Of a stretch of 64,000 bases of DNA, positions 18,892-27,909 are shown one piece after another. The notes beneath the pieces were generated by a model. That model was not told the origin of the DNA. It did not search any database and was given only the letters and a program-made list of their open reading frames with translations. The position numbers and the translations under genes were made by a program. The stretch is from positions 647,827-711,826 of the forward strand of contig NZ_JBBCJO010000012.1 of NCBI RefSeq assembly GCF_037190085.1, read 5' to 3'. The stretch is from Gemmatimonas aurantiaca. Lineage in GTDB: Bacteria > Gemmatimonadota > Gemmatimonadetes > Gemmatimonadales > Gemmatimonadaceae. Position 1 is the first letter of the stretch; each line of letters opens with the position of its first letter.

Positions 18892-19446
18892 TCACCCGCC
18901 GTGATCGAGGGCGTCGTGCAGCCAACCGCGGGCTTTCACCCAATCGCGCCGCACCGTCCGCTCGGTCACGCCAAGCGCCTCGGCGATCTCCGCTTCGGTC
19001 ATACCACCGAAGTACCGGCACTCCACCACGCGCGCCAGACGCGGCGCCACACGGGCCAGTCGATCGAGCGCGTCATCGAGTGCGACGAGGTGGGCGTCGC
19101 GCCCCGGGTCGGCATCGAGATCCTCATTCAGCGCCAGCGGTGCCTCACCATGCCCGCGCTTCTCAGCGCGCCGGCGACGCAGATGATCCACCAGCACACG
19201 CCGCATCATGCCCGACGCCGCGGCCATGAATCGGGGGCGATCGACCCACACCGTCTGTCGCTGCGTGGCCAGACGGAGAAAGGCCTCATGCAGCACGGCG
19301 CGCGTGTCCAACGTGGCAATGTCCCGGACGCGACGCCGCTGACGCCGAGCGATGCGCAGGAGCTCGGCATAGTGCGCGGAAGCGAGTTGCTCGAGATGGC
19401 TGAGGTCGGCGGATATGTCGGACTGCGGCAACGTTTCGGAGGCCAT
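18892..19446 (-). CDS. ECF-type RNA polymerase sigma factor
   Basis: About 184 aa from the ATG giving MASETLPQSD; an upstream in-frame start at 19509 would add 21 residues. Region 2 is seen in ATLDTRAVLHEAFLRLA and RPRFMAAASGMMRRVLVDHLRRRRAEKRG. Region 4 is a clear helix-turn-helix (MTEAEIAEALGVTERTVRRDWVKARGWL). The layout fits the ECF group common in Planctomycetes and Acidobacteria that has no classical anti-sigma neighbour and is often linked to a protein kinase. Here the kinase gene follows directly, making kinase control likely. The promoter should lie in 19447-19665. Confidence 0.92.
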   Translation of the reverse strand: MASETLPQSDISADLSHLEQLASAHYAELLRIARRQRRRVRDIATLDTRAVLHEAFLRLATQRQTVWVDRPRFMAAASGMMRRVLVDHLRRRRAEKRGHGEAPLALNEDLDADPGRDAHLVALDDALDRLARVAPRLARVVECRYFGGMTEAEIAEALGVTERTVRRDWVKARGWLHDALDHGG

Positions 19447-19665
19447 TTCGACCGAATGTCCGGTTTGACGGTGCGGCGACGCGATTCCATCGAGCGGGAC
19501 GCGAGTCACGGAGATGTCTGCGAGGTGTTGTCTGCGCCACCACGGGCGTATGGGCCAACATGAACCACACGTGCATGTGGGGCAATAGGTCGATACCGCC
19601 TCTCAACTCCTCAGCAGAATGACCCGGGAGCACCCGTGACCGCCATCACCTTCACGCCCTCTCCT

Positions 19666-21243
19666 TCACCCCCCGACGCTCACGCGATAGCTGGGCTTCT
19701 TCCAGTGTTTCGTGCTCTGCTCGTAGTCGTACACGAGCTGGATGAGTCGGTATTCACTCCACGCCCGGCCGAAAAAACTGATCCCGGCCGGCAGCACACC
19801 GCCCCGGGTGTATCCCATGGGCACCGTGATCGCGGGAAATCCCGTGGTCGGTGAAAAGAGCTGACTGTTGTCACCATGCGGCGTGTTGAGATCGCCGATC
19901 AACCGCGGCGGATTGCCCCACGTGGGATAGATCATGGCATCGAGCCGCAGCGAATCCATGAGCGTCGTCACGGCGACACGCACGGCGGCTCGCACCTGCT
20001 CCCGGCTCTGGCATCCGGGGGTCTGCTCGGGCGGGGTCGTGGCGGTGGCCGCATCACGCAGGCGCTGTTCCACGGTGGGATGAAAACGCCGGCTGCGGAT
20101 GATGTCGTCGATGGTCTTGATGGGGGCATTGGGCGCCCGTGCCGCCAGGTACCGTTCGAGATCGGCCTTGAAACGATTGCAACCGCCCTGCTGGCGACGC
20201 TGAATGACGTCGAGTGAATCGACGCGCACGGTATCGAGTACGATCGCGCCGGCCTTGCGCAGGTCGGCGATCGCCCGCTCGAACACGGCGGTCACTTCCG
20301 CATCAAGACCGGGACGCTCATAGGCCTGCCGCAACACGCCGATACGCGCGCCCTTGAGCGCTCCCCGCTGCAGGGCGTCGGTGTACCGCGCCGCACGACG
20401 ATTGTCGGCCTGACTGGTGACCGTGTCGGCGGGATCGCTGTGCGCGACGACATCGAACACCGCCACGGCATCGGCCACACTGCGGGCCATCGGTCCCGCG
20501 ACATCGGCGCTTTCATTGAGCGGGATCACGCCGGCACGCGATGTGAGGCCCATCGTGGAGCGAATGCCCACCAGCGCCTGATGCGAGGAGGGCCCGCGAA
20601 TGGAATTCCCGGTGTCGGTGCCAAGCCCCAGTGTGCCGAATCCGGCCGCCACTGCGGCCGCCGTACCACCGCTCGACCCCGCGGTCACCCGATCGAGTGC
20701 ATACGGATTGCGTGTGTATCCCGGCAGGATCGAACTCACCGTTTCGTAGGGTGTGAACGCCCATTCGGCGAGATTGCTCTTGGCCAGCACGATGGCACCG
20801 GCGTCCTTCACCAGCCTGACCATCGTCGCATCCTGTGGGGGCTTCCAGCCTTCGAGCGCGAGCGAGCCGCCGCTGGTCTGCAGTCCGAGCGTCTCGAAGT
20901 TGTCCTTCACGATGAGCGGGATGCAGTGCAGCGGACCCACCGGCCCCCGCGCCGCATACGTGGCGTCGAGCAATTCGGCCGTGGCCAGCGCCTGCGGATT
21001 CACCGTGACGATGGCGTTAATGGCCGGCCCTTTCCTGTCCAGCGAATCGATGCGCGCAAGATACCGTGTCACCAGCGCCCGGCACGTCAGACGGCCCGAC
21101 TTGAACGCGGCGTGGATGGTGGTGATCGACGCGGTGTCGATGGGAAAGGGGCGCGGCTGCGCCTGACGCGGCTGTGCCGCGAGTGGCATGGCACTCGCGA
21201 CACCGGACAGCACGAATGCGGGCAGGAAACGGAAACGGGACAT
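19666..21243 (-). CDS. Secreted amidase (amidase signature family)
   Basis: 525 aa. A signal peptide (FLPAFVLSGVASAMPLAAQ) exports it. The Ser-cisSer-Lys triad is visible: Lys in LIVKDNFET (K113), Ser in VTAGSSGGTAA (S191) and Ser in GLGTDTGNSIRGPS (S214). It hydrolyses an amide bond in an unknown substrate, and secretion suggests peptide amides or other extracellular amides rather than the Glu-tRNA substrate of GatA. No GatB/GatC partners are nearby. It lies between the sigma-kinase operon and the ATP-grasp gene on the same strand, with an 89-bp gap from the latter. Confidence 0.92.
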   Translation of the reverse strand: MSRFRFLPAFVLSGVASAMPLAAQPRQAQPRPFPIDTASITTIHAAFKSGRLTCRALVTRYLARIDSLDRKGPAINAIVTVNPQALATAELLDATYAARGPVGPLHCIPLIVKDNFETLGLQTSGGSLALEGWKPPQDATMVRLVKDAGAIVLAKSNLAEWAFTPYETVSSILPGYTRNPYALDRVTAGSSGGTAAAVAAGFGTLGLGTDTGNSIRGPSSHQALVGIRSTMGLTSRAGVIPLNESADVAGPMARSVADAVAVFDVVAHSDPADTVTSQADNRRAARYTDALQRGALKGARIGVLRQAYERPGLDAEVTAVFERAIADLRKAGAIVLDTVRVDSLDVIQRRQQGGCNRFKADLERYLAARAPNAPIKTIDDIIRSRRFHPTVEQRLRDAATATTPPEQTPGCQSREQVRAAVRVAVTTLMDSLRLDAMIYPTWGNPPRLIGDLNTPHGDNSQLFSPTTGFPAITVPMGYTRGGVLPAGISFFGRAWSEYRLIQLVYDYEQSTKHWKKPSYRVSVGG

Positions 21244-21332
21244 CCGGGAAATATGGTGTCGTCGGTGCCCCGATGGAGCACCCTATGCCGCCACGCGCGC
21301 GCCTCGCTCGGGACGCGGTGTCGACACAGCGA

Positions 21333-22325
21333 TCAGGCGTTCGCTCCGGCGGACACCAGCCCTGCACGCACCTCGAGATAGTCCACGAGCTTCGCGAACG
21401 GATCGAAGCCCACCACGTTGACCGCGTCGGCCACGAAATTCGACAGCGCATTCACATCGTAGAAGTAATGCCGGCCATCGCGATCGTCCACGAGATACTC
21501 GATGCCACCCACGTCGATGCCGGCGGCCTGCGAGATACGTTCCACCTGCGCGATGATCTTCGCCGGCGGGTCCGCACGTTCCACACGCATCCCGCTCTTC
21601 GGCGCATCGACGGCGCAGGCACCACGCACGAGTTCCGTACCGCCGGTGGTCTGACAGGCGTCGGCGGGGCAGAGATCGAACGACCCCACGGCGGGATACA
21701 CGTTGATGGCATAGAGATACCTGCCGTTCAGCGTTTCCACGCGGGTGATGTGCCCGTTGCGCAGCGGCGCGGCCTCCTGCACCAACGCGGTGCCATCGAC
21801 GCCGAGATCCACCGTGCCCGCGGCCACCGCGGCTTCGAGTGCCTCACGGGTTTCGTACTTCACGATGCCGGCACCACTGCCGCCCACATTGGCCTTCACC
21901 AGCACCGGATAACGCAGGCCCTCAGCCGCGGCCACCGCCTGCGACGCATGGTTGATCACACGTGAAGTGGGATAGGGCAATCCCAGCGACTGCAGCAGGT
22001 CGAGCTGCGTGGCCTTGGACAGCTCGTTGCCGTACGCCTGCACACCGTTCACGACCGGAATGCCCAGTCGTTCGATGTGCCGGAGCCAGTGCAGCGTGTA
22101 GAACGTGGTCTGCCCGTGTCCGCGGAGATAGGCCGATGGGCTCGCGCGATTGAACACCAGCGACCAGCGGGCTTCGGTTTCCGACGGATCGAAGACATGC
22201 GCCGCTGCGTCGAGCCGCTCGTAGGGGATGCCGCGGGCCTCGAGTTCGGCGAAGAGCGGCCGGAACCAGTCCGGGTGCTCGTGATAGATCGCGATCGGCC
22301 GGATGTCGGTGGACGAGGAAGACAT
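21333..22325 (-). CDS. ATP-grasp ligase (RimK-like)
   Basis: 330 aa from an ATG with a good ribosome-binding site (AGGAG eight bases upstream). It joins a carboxylate to an amine or thiol using ATP. ATP-grasp elements are KATQLDLLQSLGLPYPTSRV, YPVLVKANVGGSGAGIVKYE (the Gly-rich lid), ALVQEAAP, and the metal-binding end YFYDVNALSNFVAD. The preceding domain (IAIYHEHPDWFRPLFAELEARGIPYERLDA) is the usual pre-ATP-grasp fold. One loop has a Cys-rich segment (SFDLCPADACQTT). The substrate is unknown. The 5' leader holds a terminator-like hairpin, so expression may be controlled by attenuation. Confidence 0.85.
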   Translation of the reverse strand: MSSSSTDIRPIAIYHEHPDWFRPLFAELEARGIPYERLDAAAHVFDPSETEARWSLVFNRASPSAYLRGHGQTTFYTLHWLRHIERLGIPVVNGVQAYGNELSKATQLDLLQSLGLPYPTSRVINHASQAVAAAEGLRYPVLVKANVGGSGAGIVKYETREALEAAVAAGTVDLGVDGTALVQEAAPLRNGHITRVETLNGRYLYAINVYPAVGSFDLCPADACQTTGGTELVRGACAVDAPKSGMRVERADPPAKIIAQVERISQAAGIDVGGIEYLVDDRDGRHYFYDVNALSNFVADAVNVVGFDPFAKLVDYLEVRAGLVSAGANA

Positions 22326-22652
22326 GGAGCACTCCTGCACTGCGCGGTGGCGCCGTCCCGACACGACAAAGCCCGGGCAGCTGGGCCGCCCGGGCATCGC
22401 GTTTTAGCTCGTTGTTTTACGTGGCGGCAATTGGCGGCAAATGACCACGGATCGGTTGTTCCCGAACCATGACTGCCTACACTGATTTAGTCAAGCAGTA
22501 AGATTCTCAACAGTTGAGGACACAATAATTCACGGGCAGTCAGACATCACACACGATTGGCGTCCATTGCAGTGCAATTCACAGTAGACCACGGCGACCC
22601 ATTTCGATTCGCTTCGATTCGATTCCCTCCTCTGCGGGAAGTGGCCAGGAGA
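22326..22652. other. Non-coding region upstream of the ATP-grasp gene
   Basis: 327 bp without a gene. It holds the leader hairpin at 22371-22395, a CGTGG...CCACG pair near 22420-22450, and a relatively AT-rich block (about 22480-22640) with no recognisable gene. A minus-strand TTGACT near 22487-22492 could be a -35, but the -10 is poor. I see no terminator for the chemoreceptor gene. Confidence 0.5.
22371..22395 (-). promoter_or_regulatory. Terminator-like hairpin in the 5' leader of the ATP-grasp gene
   Basis: GCCCGGGC, 9-nt loop, GCCCGGGC; on the minus strand it is followed by TTTGTCG. It lies about 45 nt before the start codon and inside the probable transcript, so it may be an attenuator rather than the end of a transcription unit. 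The T-run is short. Confidence 0.45.
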
Positions 22653-24215
22653 TCAGGCCACCGCCCGCCGACGTGCGTCCAGTGACTGGCCGTCGGGGAG
22701 GCGATGACGCAGATCCCGGGTCTTGAATCCTTTCACGACGGCTGCCAGGTGAGCAGCCTGCCCCAGCAGTTCCTCCGACGAAGCCGCTCCTTCATCGGCA
22801 TTGCTGGCCACCTGCTGCGTGATGTTCGCCATCACGGCCACGCCGCTGGAGATCTCGCTCGTTGCCGCGGACTGCTGCCGTGCGGCCTCGACGATCTCCG
22901 TGATCGCACCGGTCATGTGCTCGACATGTCCACGCGCGGCCAGCAGTTGTTCGCGCACCTGCTCTTCCCGCACCACACCGCCGTTGACGTTCTGAATCTC
23001 TTCGTCGATGAGCGCCGCGGTCTGCCGGGCCGCTTCCGCCGAACGGATGGCGAGGGCGCGCACCTCTTCGGCGACGACCGCGAAACCGCGGCCCGCTTCG
23101 CCGGCGCGAGCGGCTTCCACCGCCGCGTTGAGCGCCAGCAGATTGGTCTGGAACGCGATCTCGTCGATGGTCTTCACGATGCGCTGCGTGGCGTCGGCCG
23201 ACTGCTTGATCCGCTGCATGTCGGTGTTGAGCGCGAGCATGGTTTCCGTACCGCGCTGCACACTGTCGCGCGCCTGTTCGGCGCTGTCCTTCATCTCCGC
23301 GGCCTGCTCCGCCGAGCGGGTCGCGGTGGATGCCAGCGCATTGATGGCAACTTCCACACGATCGGCGTTCTGTGCCTGCGTGGACGCACCGATGGCCAGT
23401 TGCTGACTGTTGTCCGCCAACTGTTTTGCGGCCCCGTCCACCTGAATCGACGCGGCACGCACCTGCCCCACCGTTTCCGCCAGTTGTTCAATGGCGTCGT
23501 TGAGTGCGTCCTGCATGCGGGCAAATTCGCCGCGGAACACACCTTCCATACGCACTTCCAGATCGCGCGCGGCCACCGCTTCGAGAACCCGACGGGCTTC
23601 GGCCAGGGGTGCGGCCACAGCCGTCATGACCCCTTCCACGCCGAGCAACACTTCGGCATAACGTCCCCGCACTTCATCGTGGGCGGCCTGGCCGGTGAGT
23701 ACCCCATCCCGCGCTTCCGCGGCGAGGCGATCGATCTCGCGCACCGTGTGCGCCACCGCGTCCTGCGCCCGCAGGCAACCGCGGAACGATTCGTCGCACT
23801 CGTCGGTCATGCGATCGAGCGCATTGGCCACCGCACCGAGTTCGTCGCCTTCGGCGTCGGCGAGCCGCGGAATATCGTGACGCTGCAAGGCGATCTGTTC
23901 ACCGCGAGCCAGTGCGGAGAGGGCTCGCCGCACGCCTTCCACGCCGAATCGATGCAACGTGGCCACCTGCTCCGTGATACGCTGCAGGCGCTGTTCCAGC
24001 GACCGCGCCAGACGCCAGGTGTAGATAGTCCCCGCGATGAGGAACAGTGCGAAGATCGCCCACAGGGCGGTGACCGCGTTCTGCACCTGAGCTGCCGTTC
24101 CCGTGCGGGCGACACCGAGTGCAATCTGTCCGGCAACGGTCACCGCCAGCATTCCGGCGGCACCAAGAAGAGCGACAACGCGCAACCGTGCGCGCAGTGT
24201 GCGTGGAGCGAACAT
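22653..24215 (-). CDS. Methyl-accepting chemotaxis protein
   Basis: 520 aa chemoreceptor. Two N-terminal membrane helices (VVALLGAAGMLAVTVAGQIALG and ALWAIFALFLIAGTIYTW) are separated by only about 12 residues, so there is almost no periplasmic sensor domain. A HAMP-like and long helical region follows, then the signalling hairpin with the near-invariant IAFQTNLLALNAAVEAARAG. The receptor probably senses from the cytoplasm or through the membrane. The C-terminus shows no NWETF-type CheR tether. No other che genes are in the window. Confidence 0.95.
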   Translation of the reverse strand: MFAPRTLRARLRVVALLGAAGMLAVTVAGQIALGVARTGTAAQVQNAVTALWAIFALFLIAGTIYTWRLARSLEQRLQRITEQVATLHRFGVEGVRRALSALARGEQIALQRHDIPRLADAEGDELGAVANALDRMTDECDESFRGCLRAQDAVAHTVREIDRLAAEARDGVLTGQAAHDEVRGRYAEVLLGVEGVMTAVAAPLAEARRVLEAVAARDLEVRMEGVFRGEFARMQDALNDAIEQLAETVGQVRAASIQVDGAAKQLADNSQQLAIGASTQAQNADRVEVAINALASTATRSAEQAAEMKDSAEQARDSVQRGTETMLALNTDMQRIKQSADATQRIVKTIDEIAFQTNLLALNAAVEAARAGEAGRGFAVVAEEVRALAIRSAEAARQTAALIDEEIQNVNGGVVREEQVREQLLAARGHVEHMTGAITEIVEAARQQSAATSEISSGVAVMANITQQVASNADEGAASSEELLGQAAHLAAVVKGFKTRDLRHRLPDGQSLDARRRAVA

Positions 24216-24267
24216 TTCGGACAGAGACGTGAGGGCGTCGAGCGCGCCGACTCCGTCGTCAGCACAA

Positions 24268-24295
24268 GAGCGCGCACCGTACCCAGCGCGCGCTC
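24268..24295 (-). terminator. Probable terminator of the second M1 peptidase gene
   Basis: GAGCGCGC and GCGCGCGCTC form a GC-rich stem with a 10-nt loop. On the minus strand it ends in TTGTGCT, about 30 bp past the peptidase stop. Confidence 0.5.
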
Positions 24296-24326
24296 CTATC
24301 TGTATCGGACTTCCCCGCCGGGGACT

Positions 24327-26426
24327 TTAACGCTGGGGGGTGGCGGGTGTGGCTTGAGCCGCGGCCGGCCATTCGTTGTCGGCCGGGTTCCGGTCGGGGA
24401 ACCGCCGGTTCGGATCCAGCACGATCTTCTCGATGGCGCGACCACCGAAGGTGAGGTCGACGTTCACTGAGCGCGCGCCGCCGAACCAGACATCGACGGG
24501 AAGGGTCACCAGTGCCGTCGTGGCGTCCAGCATCACCGCGTTCTTCATGGGCCGGATGGGCGCGCCCTTGGCCGCGAAACTGACTTTCAGCACGACGGGC
24601 GCCGGCATGTCTCCATCCTGCGCCACTGTCACCGTCGTGCGACCGGCAGCACTCTTCACACCGGCAATGCGGCCGTCCACGCTGGCCGTGGTGAACAGCC
24701 ACGAATACCAGAACCATCCCAGGTCGCGACCGAGCGCCTTGTTCATGAAGAACATCCAGTCCCACGGCGAGGGATGTTTGAACAGCCACGCGTCGGCAAA
24801 CTGCCGATGCGCACGCTGCACCGCGCTGTCTCCCACGATACCACCCAGCATGGAAAGCATGAGCGGCGTCTTGCTGTACGTGGTGAAGCCATAGAAGCCC
24901 GGGCCGCCGTAGTTGGCGTTCCACATCATCGGCGCCTCGGCTTCGTTTCCGGCCGTCTGTCCGTACTTCTGTCCTTCGCCATCGAGCACGGCCGGTCGAC
25001 CGGCCGCGTCGGCCGCCGAGAGGATGTTCATGTACTGATTGAATCCCTCGTCCATCCAGCCGTACCAGGTCTCGTTGGTGCCCACCACCATGGGCCACCA
25101 TTGATGACCGGCCTCGTGATCGGCCGCGCCCTGGTTGGAGTTGATGACCATCGGATACTCCATGCCGGCGCTCGGCCCGTCCTGCATGGTCAGTTGCGGG
25201 AACTGATAGGGGAACCAGAGCTTCGAGTAGAACTCGAGCGCGTGGCGCGTGATTCCCGGCGCACGGGCAAAGAGATTGGCCCGTCCCGGCAGATAGAGCA
25301 TGTGAATGGGCACCGGGCCTTTCCCGGGAATCATCGCCCGCGTGGACTGCCAGACGTACTTCCGCGCCGTCGCCCAGGCGAAATCGTTCACCGTGTCGGC
25401 ATGGAAACGCCACACGAGACGCCCATTGGAGCTCGTCGCCGTCGCCTGTCCGGGGCCCACTTCGTCGGGTCCGACGATCATGGTGAGATCGTCGGACTGC
25501 GTGACTTTGGCCAACTGTTCCCGCGCACGCGCCGTCAGCACCTGCTCGGGATTCTGCAGCGTGCCGGTGCCACTCACGAGCCACCCCGCCGGCACATCGA
25601 TATTCACATCGAACGTGCCGAAGTTGTTGAAGAACTCCGACGGCCCGAGGTAGATCTCGGTGTCCCATCCGCGCAGATCGTCGTACATGGCCACACGCGG
25701 AAACCACTGCGTGGGCTGGAACAATGAATCCGCCCACCGCTGTGTCATGCGATGTCCGGTACCCGGTCCACCCGGCAACTTGTGCGACCAGTCCACTTCC
25801 AGTACGGCGCGTGTGCCCGGCGCGATGGGGGAGTTGAGACGGATGCGCGCGTTGGTGGACCGTCCATTCAGCAACGTGTTTTCGGTGGCCGCATTCGCCG
25901 CGGCCTGCTGCTGATTCTGAATGGCCCGGGCGCCTTCGGCACCGGCCGCCTGCGGCGCCTCGTTCGACGCGATGTTCACCGGCGCACCATCCACGGTCAT
26001 GCGTGCGATGCGCATGCCGTCGGTGACCTCGGCCGGTGACCACGGCGCAGCGTGCGGCGCGGTGCCGATGAAGTGGTTGGGATCGAGGCGCAGACCGATC
26101 TCGCGGAGCGCATCCGGACTGGTGTTGTGGATGGTGATGCGCGCCTTGCCGGTGAGACGGGCCGAGGCCGGATCGAGCGAAACGTCGATGTGATAGTCGG
26201 TGCGCAACTGCCAGTATTTTGCGCCCGGGCGCCCCGTCGAATCCCGCGTGCCCGCGGCGAACGCGCGACGGATGGCATTGGTCATCGGAATGTCGCGGCG
26301 CACGGCGCGCGGCGGCATGCGGTTGGCCGTCTGGGCATGGATCGCCGCCGGGACGGCCAGCGACAGTGCGAGAGGAGCTGCCAGCGACAATAGCCGCAGC
26401 GGAACGAAGGAGCGTGACATGGTCAT
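24327..26426 (-). CDS. Secreted M1-family zinc metallopeptidase (second of two)
   Basis: 699 aa with an N-terminal signal peptide (LRLLSLAAPLALSLAVPAAIHAQ). GMEYPMVINSN and HEAGHQWWP followed by 18 residues and Glu (YGWMDEGFNQY) give a complete HExxH-x18-E zinc site. The pattern is close to the 13154-15187 protein, including the paired Tyr-Pro region before the zinc motif and a short beta-rich C-terminus (VWFGGARSVNVDLTFGGRAIEKIVLDPN). The two are probably paralogues from an old duplication. No Gram-negative aminopeptidase N helical domain is present. Two in-frame ATGs (26426, 26420) are possible starts. Confidence 0.92.
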   Translation of the reverse strand: MTMSRSFVPLRLLSLAAPLALSLAVPAAIHAQTANRMPPRAVRRDIPMTNAIRRAFAAGTRDSTGRPGAKYWQLRTDYHIDVSLDPASARLTGKARITIHNTSPDALREIGLRLDPNHFIGTAPHAAPWSPAEVTDGMRIARMTVDGAPVNIASNEAPQAAGAEGARAIQNQQQAAANAATENTLLNGRSTNARIRLNSPIAPGTRAVLEVDWSHKLPGGPGTGHRMTQRWADSLFQPTQWFPRVAMYDDLRGWDTEIYLGPSEFFNNFGTFDVNIDVPAGWLVSGTGTLQNPEQVLTARAREQLAKVTQSDDLTMIVGPDEVGPGQATATSSNGRLVWRFHADTVNDFAWATARKYVWQSTRAMIPGKGPVPIHMLYLPGRANLFARAPGITRHALEFYSKLWFPYQFPQLTMQDGPSAGMEYPMVINSNQGAADHEAGHQWWPMVVGTNETWYGWMDEGFNQYMNILSAADAAGRPAVLDGEGQKYGQTAGNEAEAPMMWNANYGGPGFYGFTTYSKTPLMLSMLGGIVGDSAVQRAHRQFADAWLFKHPSPWDWMFFMNKALGRDLGWFWYSWLFTTASVDGRIAGVKSAAGRTTVTVAQDGDMPAPVVLKVSFAAKGAPIRPMKNAVMLDATTALVTLPVDVWFGGARSVNVDLTFGGRAIEKIVLDPNRRFPDRNPADNEWPAAAQATPATPQR

Positions 26427-26524
26427 GGAGAATGAGCGGAGGGAACCGATCTCCGATAACTAGCGTCTCAAAGCCACTCCCGTCAGGGTCACCCGTTCAG
26501 GGTCACCCGTCCTCGTGGAGCGGG

Positions 26525-27307
26525 TCAGCCCGAAATCGCACCTGGAGTCGTGCCTGAACCTGTGTCTGAACCTGCGCCTGAAATCGCACCGGCGCCTGCG
26601 CTCGTGATGACGTCGGTCAATGCGGCGGCGGTCACGCGACGGTGCGACGCATGCCAGAGCACCTCGCCGCGCTGCACCACGATCGCCTGCGGCGACTCAT
26701 GCCGCACCCGAAGCAGTTCTTCGAGCGCATTGGACAGCGGGCGTTCGTTCTGCACCGTGATGACGCGCGTGGGCACATCGGGGTGCTCCGCCGTGAACGC
26801 ATCGTATTCACGCTTCACCGCGATGGAAATGGAACAGGTGGCGCTGTGCTTGAACAACACGGCCGGACGATCGGAGGCGACGAGCGCCTGAGCTTCCGCC
26901 CAGGCGGCATCACGCGCATTCGCGGGAACGGGGTGCGTGCCAGCCTCGGCAACCGGTCCCGGTGCGCTCTCGAACCCCGGATCGAGGACACGATCGAGCA
27001 GCGCGGCATAGGTCCCGAAGGCCTGCGCGCCCGACTGCCGGGCCACCAGCGCCCCATCGCGGAAGACCAGCACCGTGGGCAGTGCCCGCACGTCATACCG
27101 GACCACGGTCTCCACATTGCTGTCGGCCTCGAGGGTGAGCACCCGGACCCGGTCGCGATACGCCCCGGCAAGGCGCTCCATCACGGGCGCCAGTGTCAGA
27201 CAGGGGACACACCACGCGGCCCACACATCCACCAGCACCACACCCGCGGCAACCTGGCGGGCAAAATCGGCGTCGGTCACCGCCATCGTTCCCGTATCTG
27301 AACTCAT
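26525..27307 (-). CDS. Thioredoxin fused to a YtxJ-like (bacilliredoxin-type) domain
   Basis: About 260 aa with two redox domains. The first is thioredoxin, with VDVWAAWCVPCLTLAP (WCVPC, residues 32-36) and cis-Pro in RALPTVLVF. The second (about 145-235) reads like the single-Cys YtxJ family (VLFKHSATCSIS, Cys about 158; LSNALEELLRVRHESPQAIV). YtxJ proteins are annotated as part of the bacillithiol system, so the fusion may link thioredoxin reduction to mixed-disulfide release from a low-molecular-weight thiol. The last 24 residues are Gly/Ser/Ala-rich repeats. The start could be 27307 or the ATG at 27286. The Lrp gene lies just upstream on the same strand, 28 bp away. Confidence 0.88.
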   Translation of the reverse strand: MSSDTGTMAVTDADFARQVAAGVVLVDVWAAWCVPCLTLAPVMERLAGAYRDRVRVLTLEADSNVETVVRYDVRALPTVLVFRDGALVARQSGAQAFGTYAALLDRVLDPGFESAPGPVAEAGTHPVPANARDAAWAEAQALVASDRPAVLFKHSATCSISIAVKREYDAFTAEHPDVPTRVITVQNERPLSNALEELLRVRHESPQAIVVQRGEVLWHASHRRVTAAALTDVITSAGAGAISGAGSDTGSGTTPGAISG

Positions 27308-27335
27308 ACGTGGAAAGTTAGCCCATTGTCGCGGG

Positions 27336-27839
27336 CTACCGGGCCCCGAACCCCGCATTGCGCGCGTGCTCGTAAATGAGTGAGGTCTCGACGTGCACCA
27401 CTTCGGGACGTCCCGTGAACGCCCGCAGAATGAGGTCCCGCAGTTCATCGGAATCCCGCACCGCGACATGCACGAGGAAGTCGTTGGCGCCGGCCACGTG
27501 AAACACAGCCAGGGCTTCCGGAAGATCGAGCATGGCCTGCCGGAAGGAGGTCACCGCGGCGCGCGTGTGCCGCGCCAGGCGCACGGCCACCAGCGCCTGA
27601 AGTCCGGTGCCCAGCACCCGCGGGTCGACATCGGCGTGGAAGCCCCGCAACACCCCACCCTGCATGAGCCGTTTGACGCGCTCGTGGCAGCTCGACTCGG
27701 CCAGCCCGACCCGCGCCGCGAGCTCCTTGTTGGTGAGCCGCGCATTCTGCTGGAGAGCCGCCAGAATGGCGCGATCGATTCGGTCCAGTGCCTCCGGCTC
27801 CAGCACCGGACGAATATTCTTCGGATTTTTCTCTGTCAT
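27336..27839 (-). CDS. Lrp/AsnC-family transcriptional regulator
   Basis: 167 aa. The N-terminal helix-turn-helix (DRAILAALQQNARLTNKELAARVGLAESSCHERVKRL) and C-terminal RAM ligand domain (ALVAVRLARHTRAAVTSFRQAM ... VAGANDFLVHVAVRD) are complete. It is divergent from the Cys/Met-type PLP enzyme gene across 70 bp, the usual layout for an Lrp protein controlling an amino-acid catabolic enzyme, so it likely regulates that gene in response to its substrate. A TAGAAT hexamer (27849-27854) nine bases before the start codon suggests a very short or absent leader. Confidence 0.95.
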   Translation of the reverse strand: MTEKNPKNIRPVLEPEALDRIDRAILAALQQNARLTNKELAARVGLAESSCHERVKRLMQGGVLRGFHADVDPRVLGTGLQALVAVRLARHTRAAVTSFRQAMLDLPEALAVFHVAGANDFLVHVAVRDSDELRDLILRAFTGRPEVVHVETSLIYEHARNAGFGAR

Positions 27840-27909
27840 AGAAATCTCATTCTAACATTTTCATTCCCACCCGAACACTCCACGCCATCCGCGCGCTTCC
27901 GGAGGCCCC

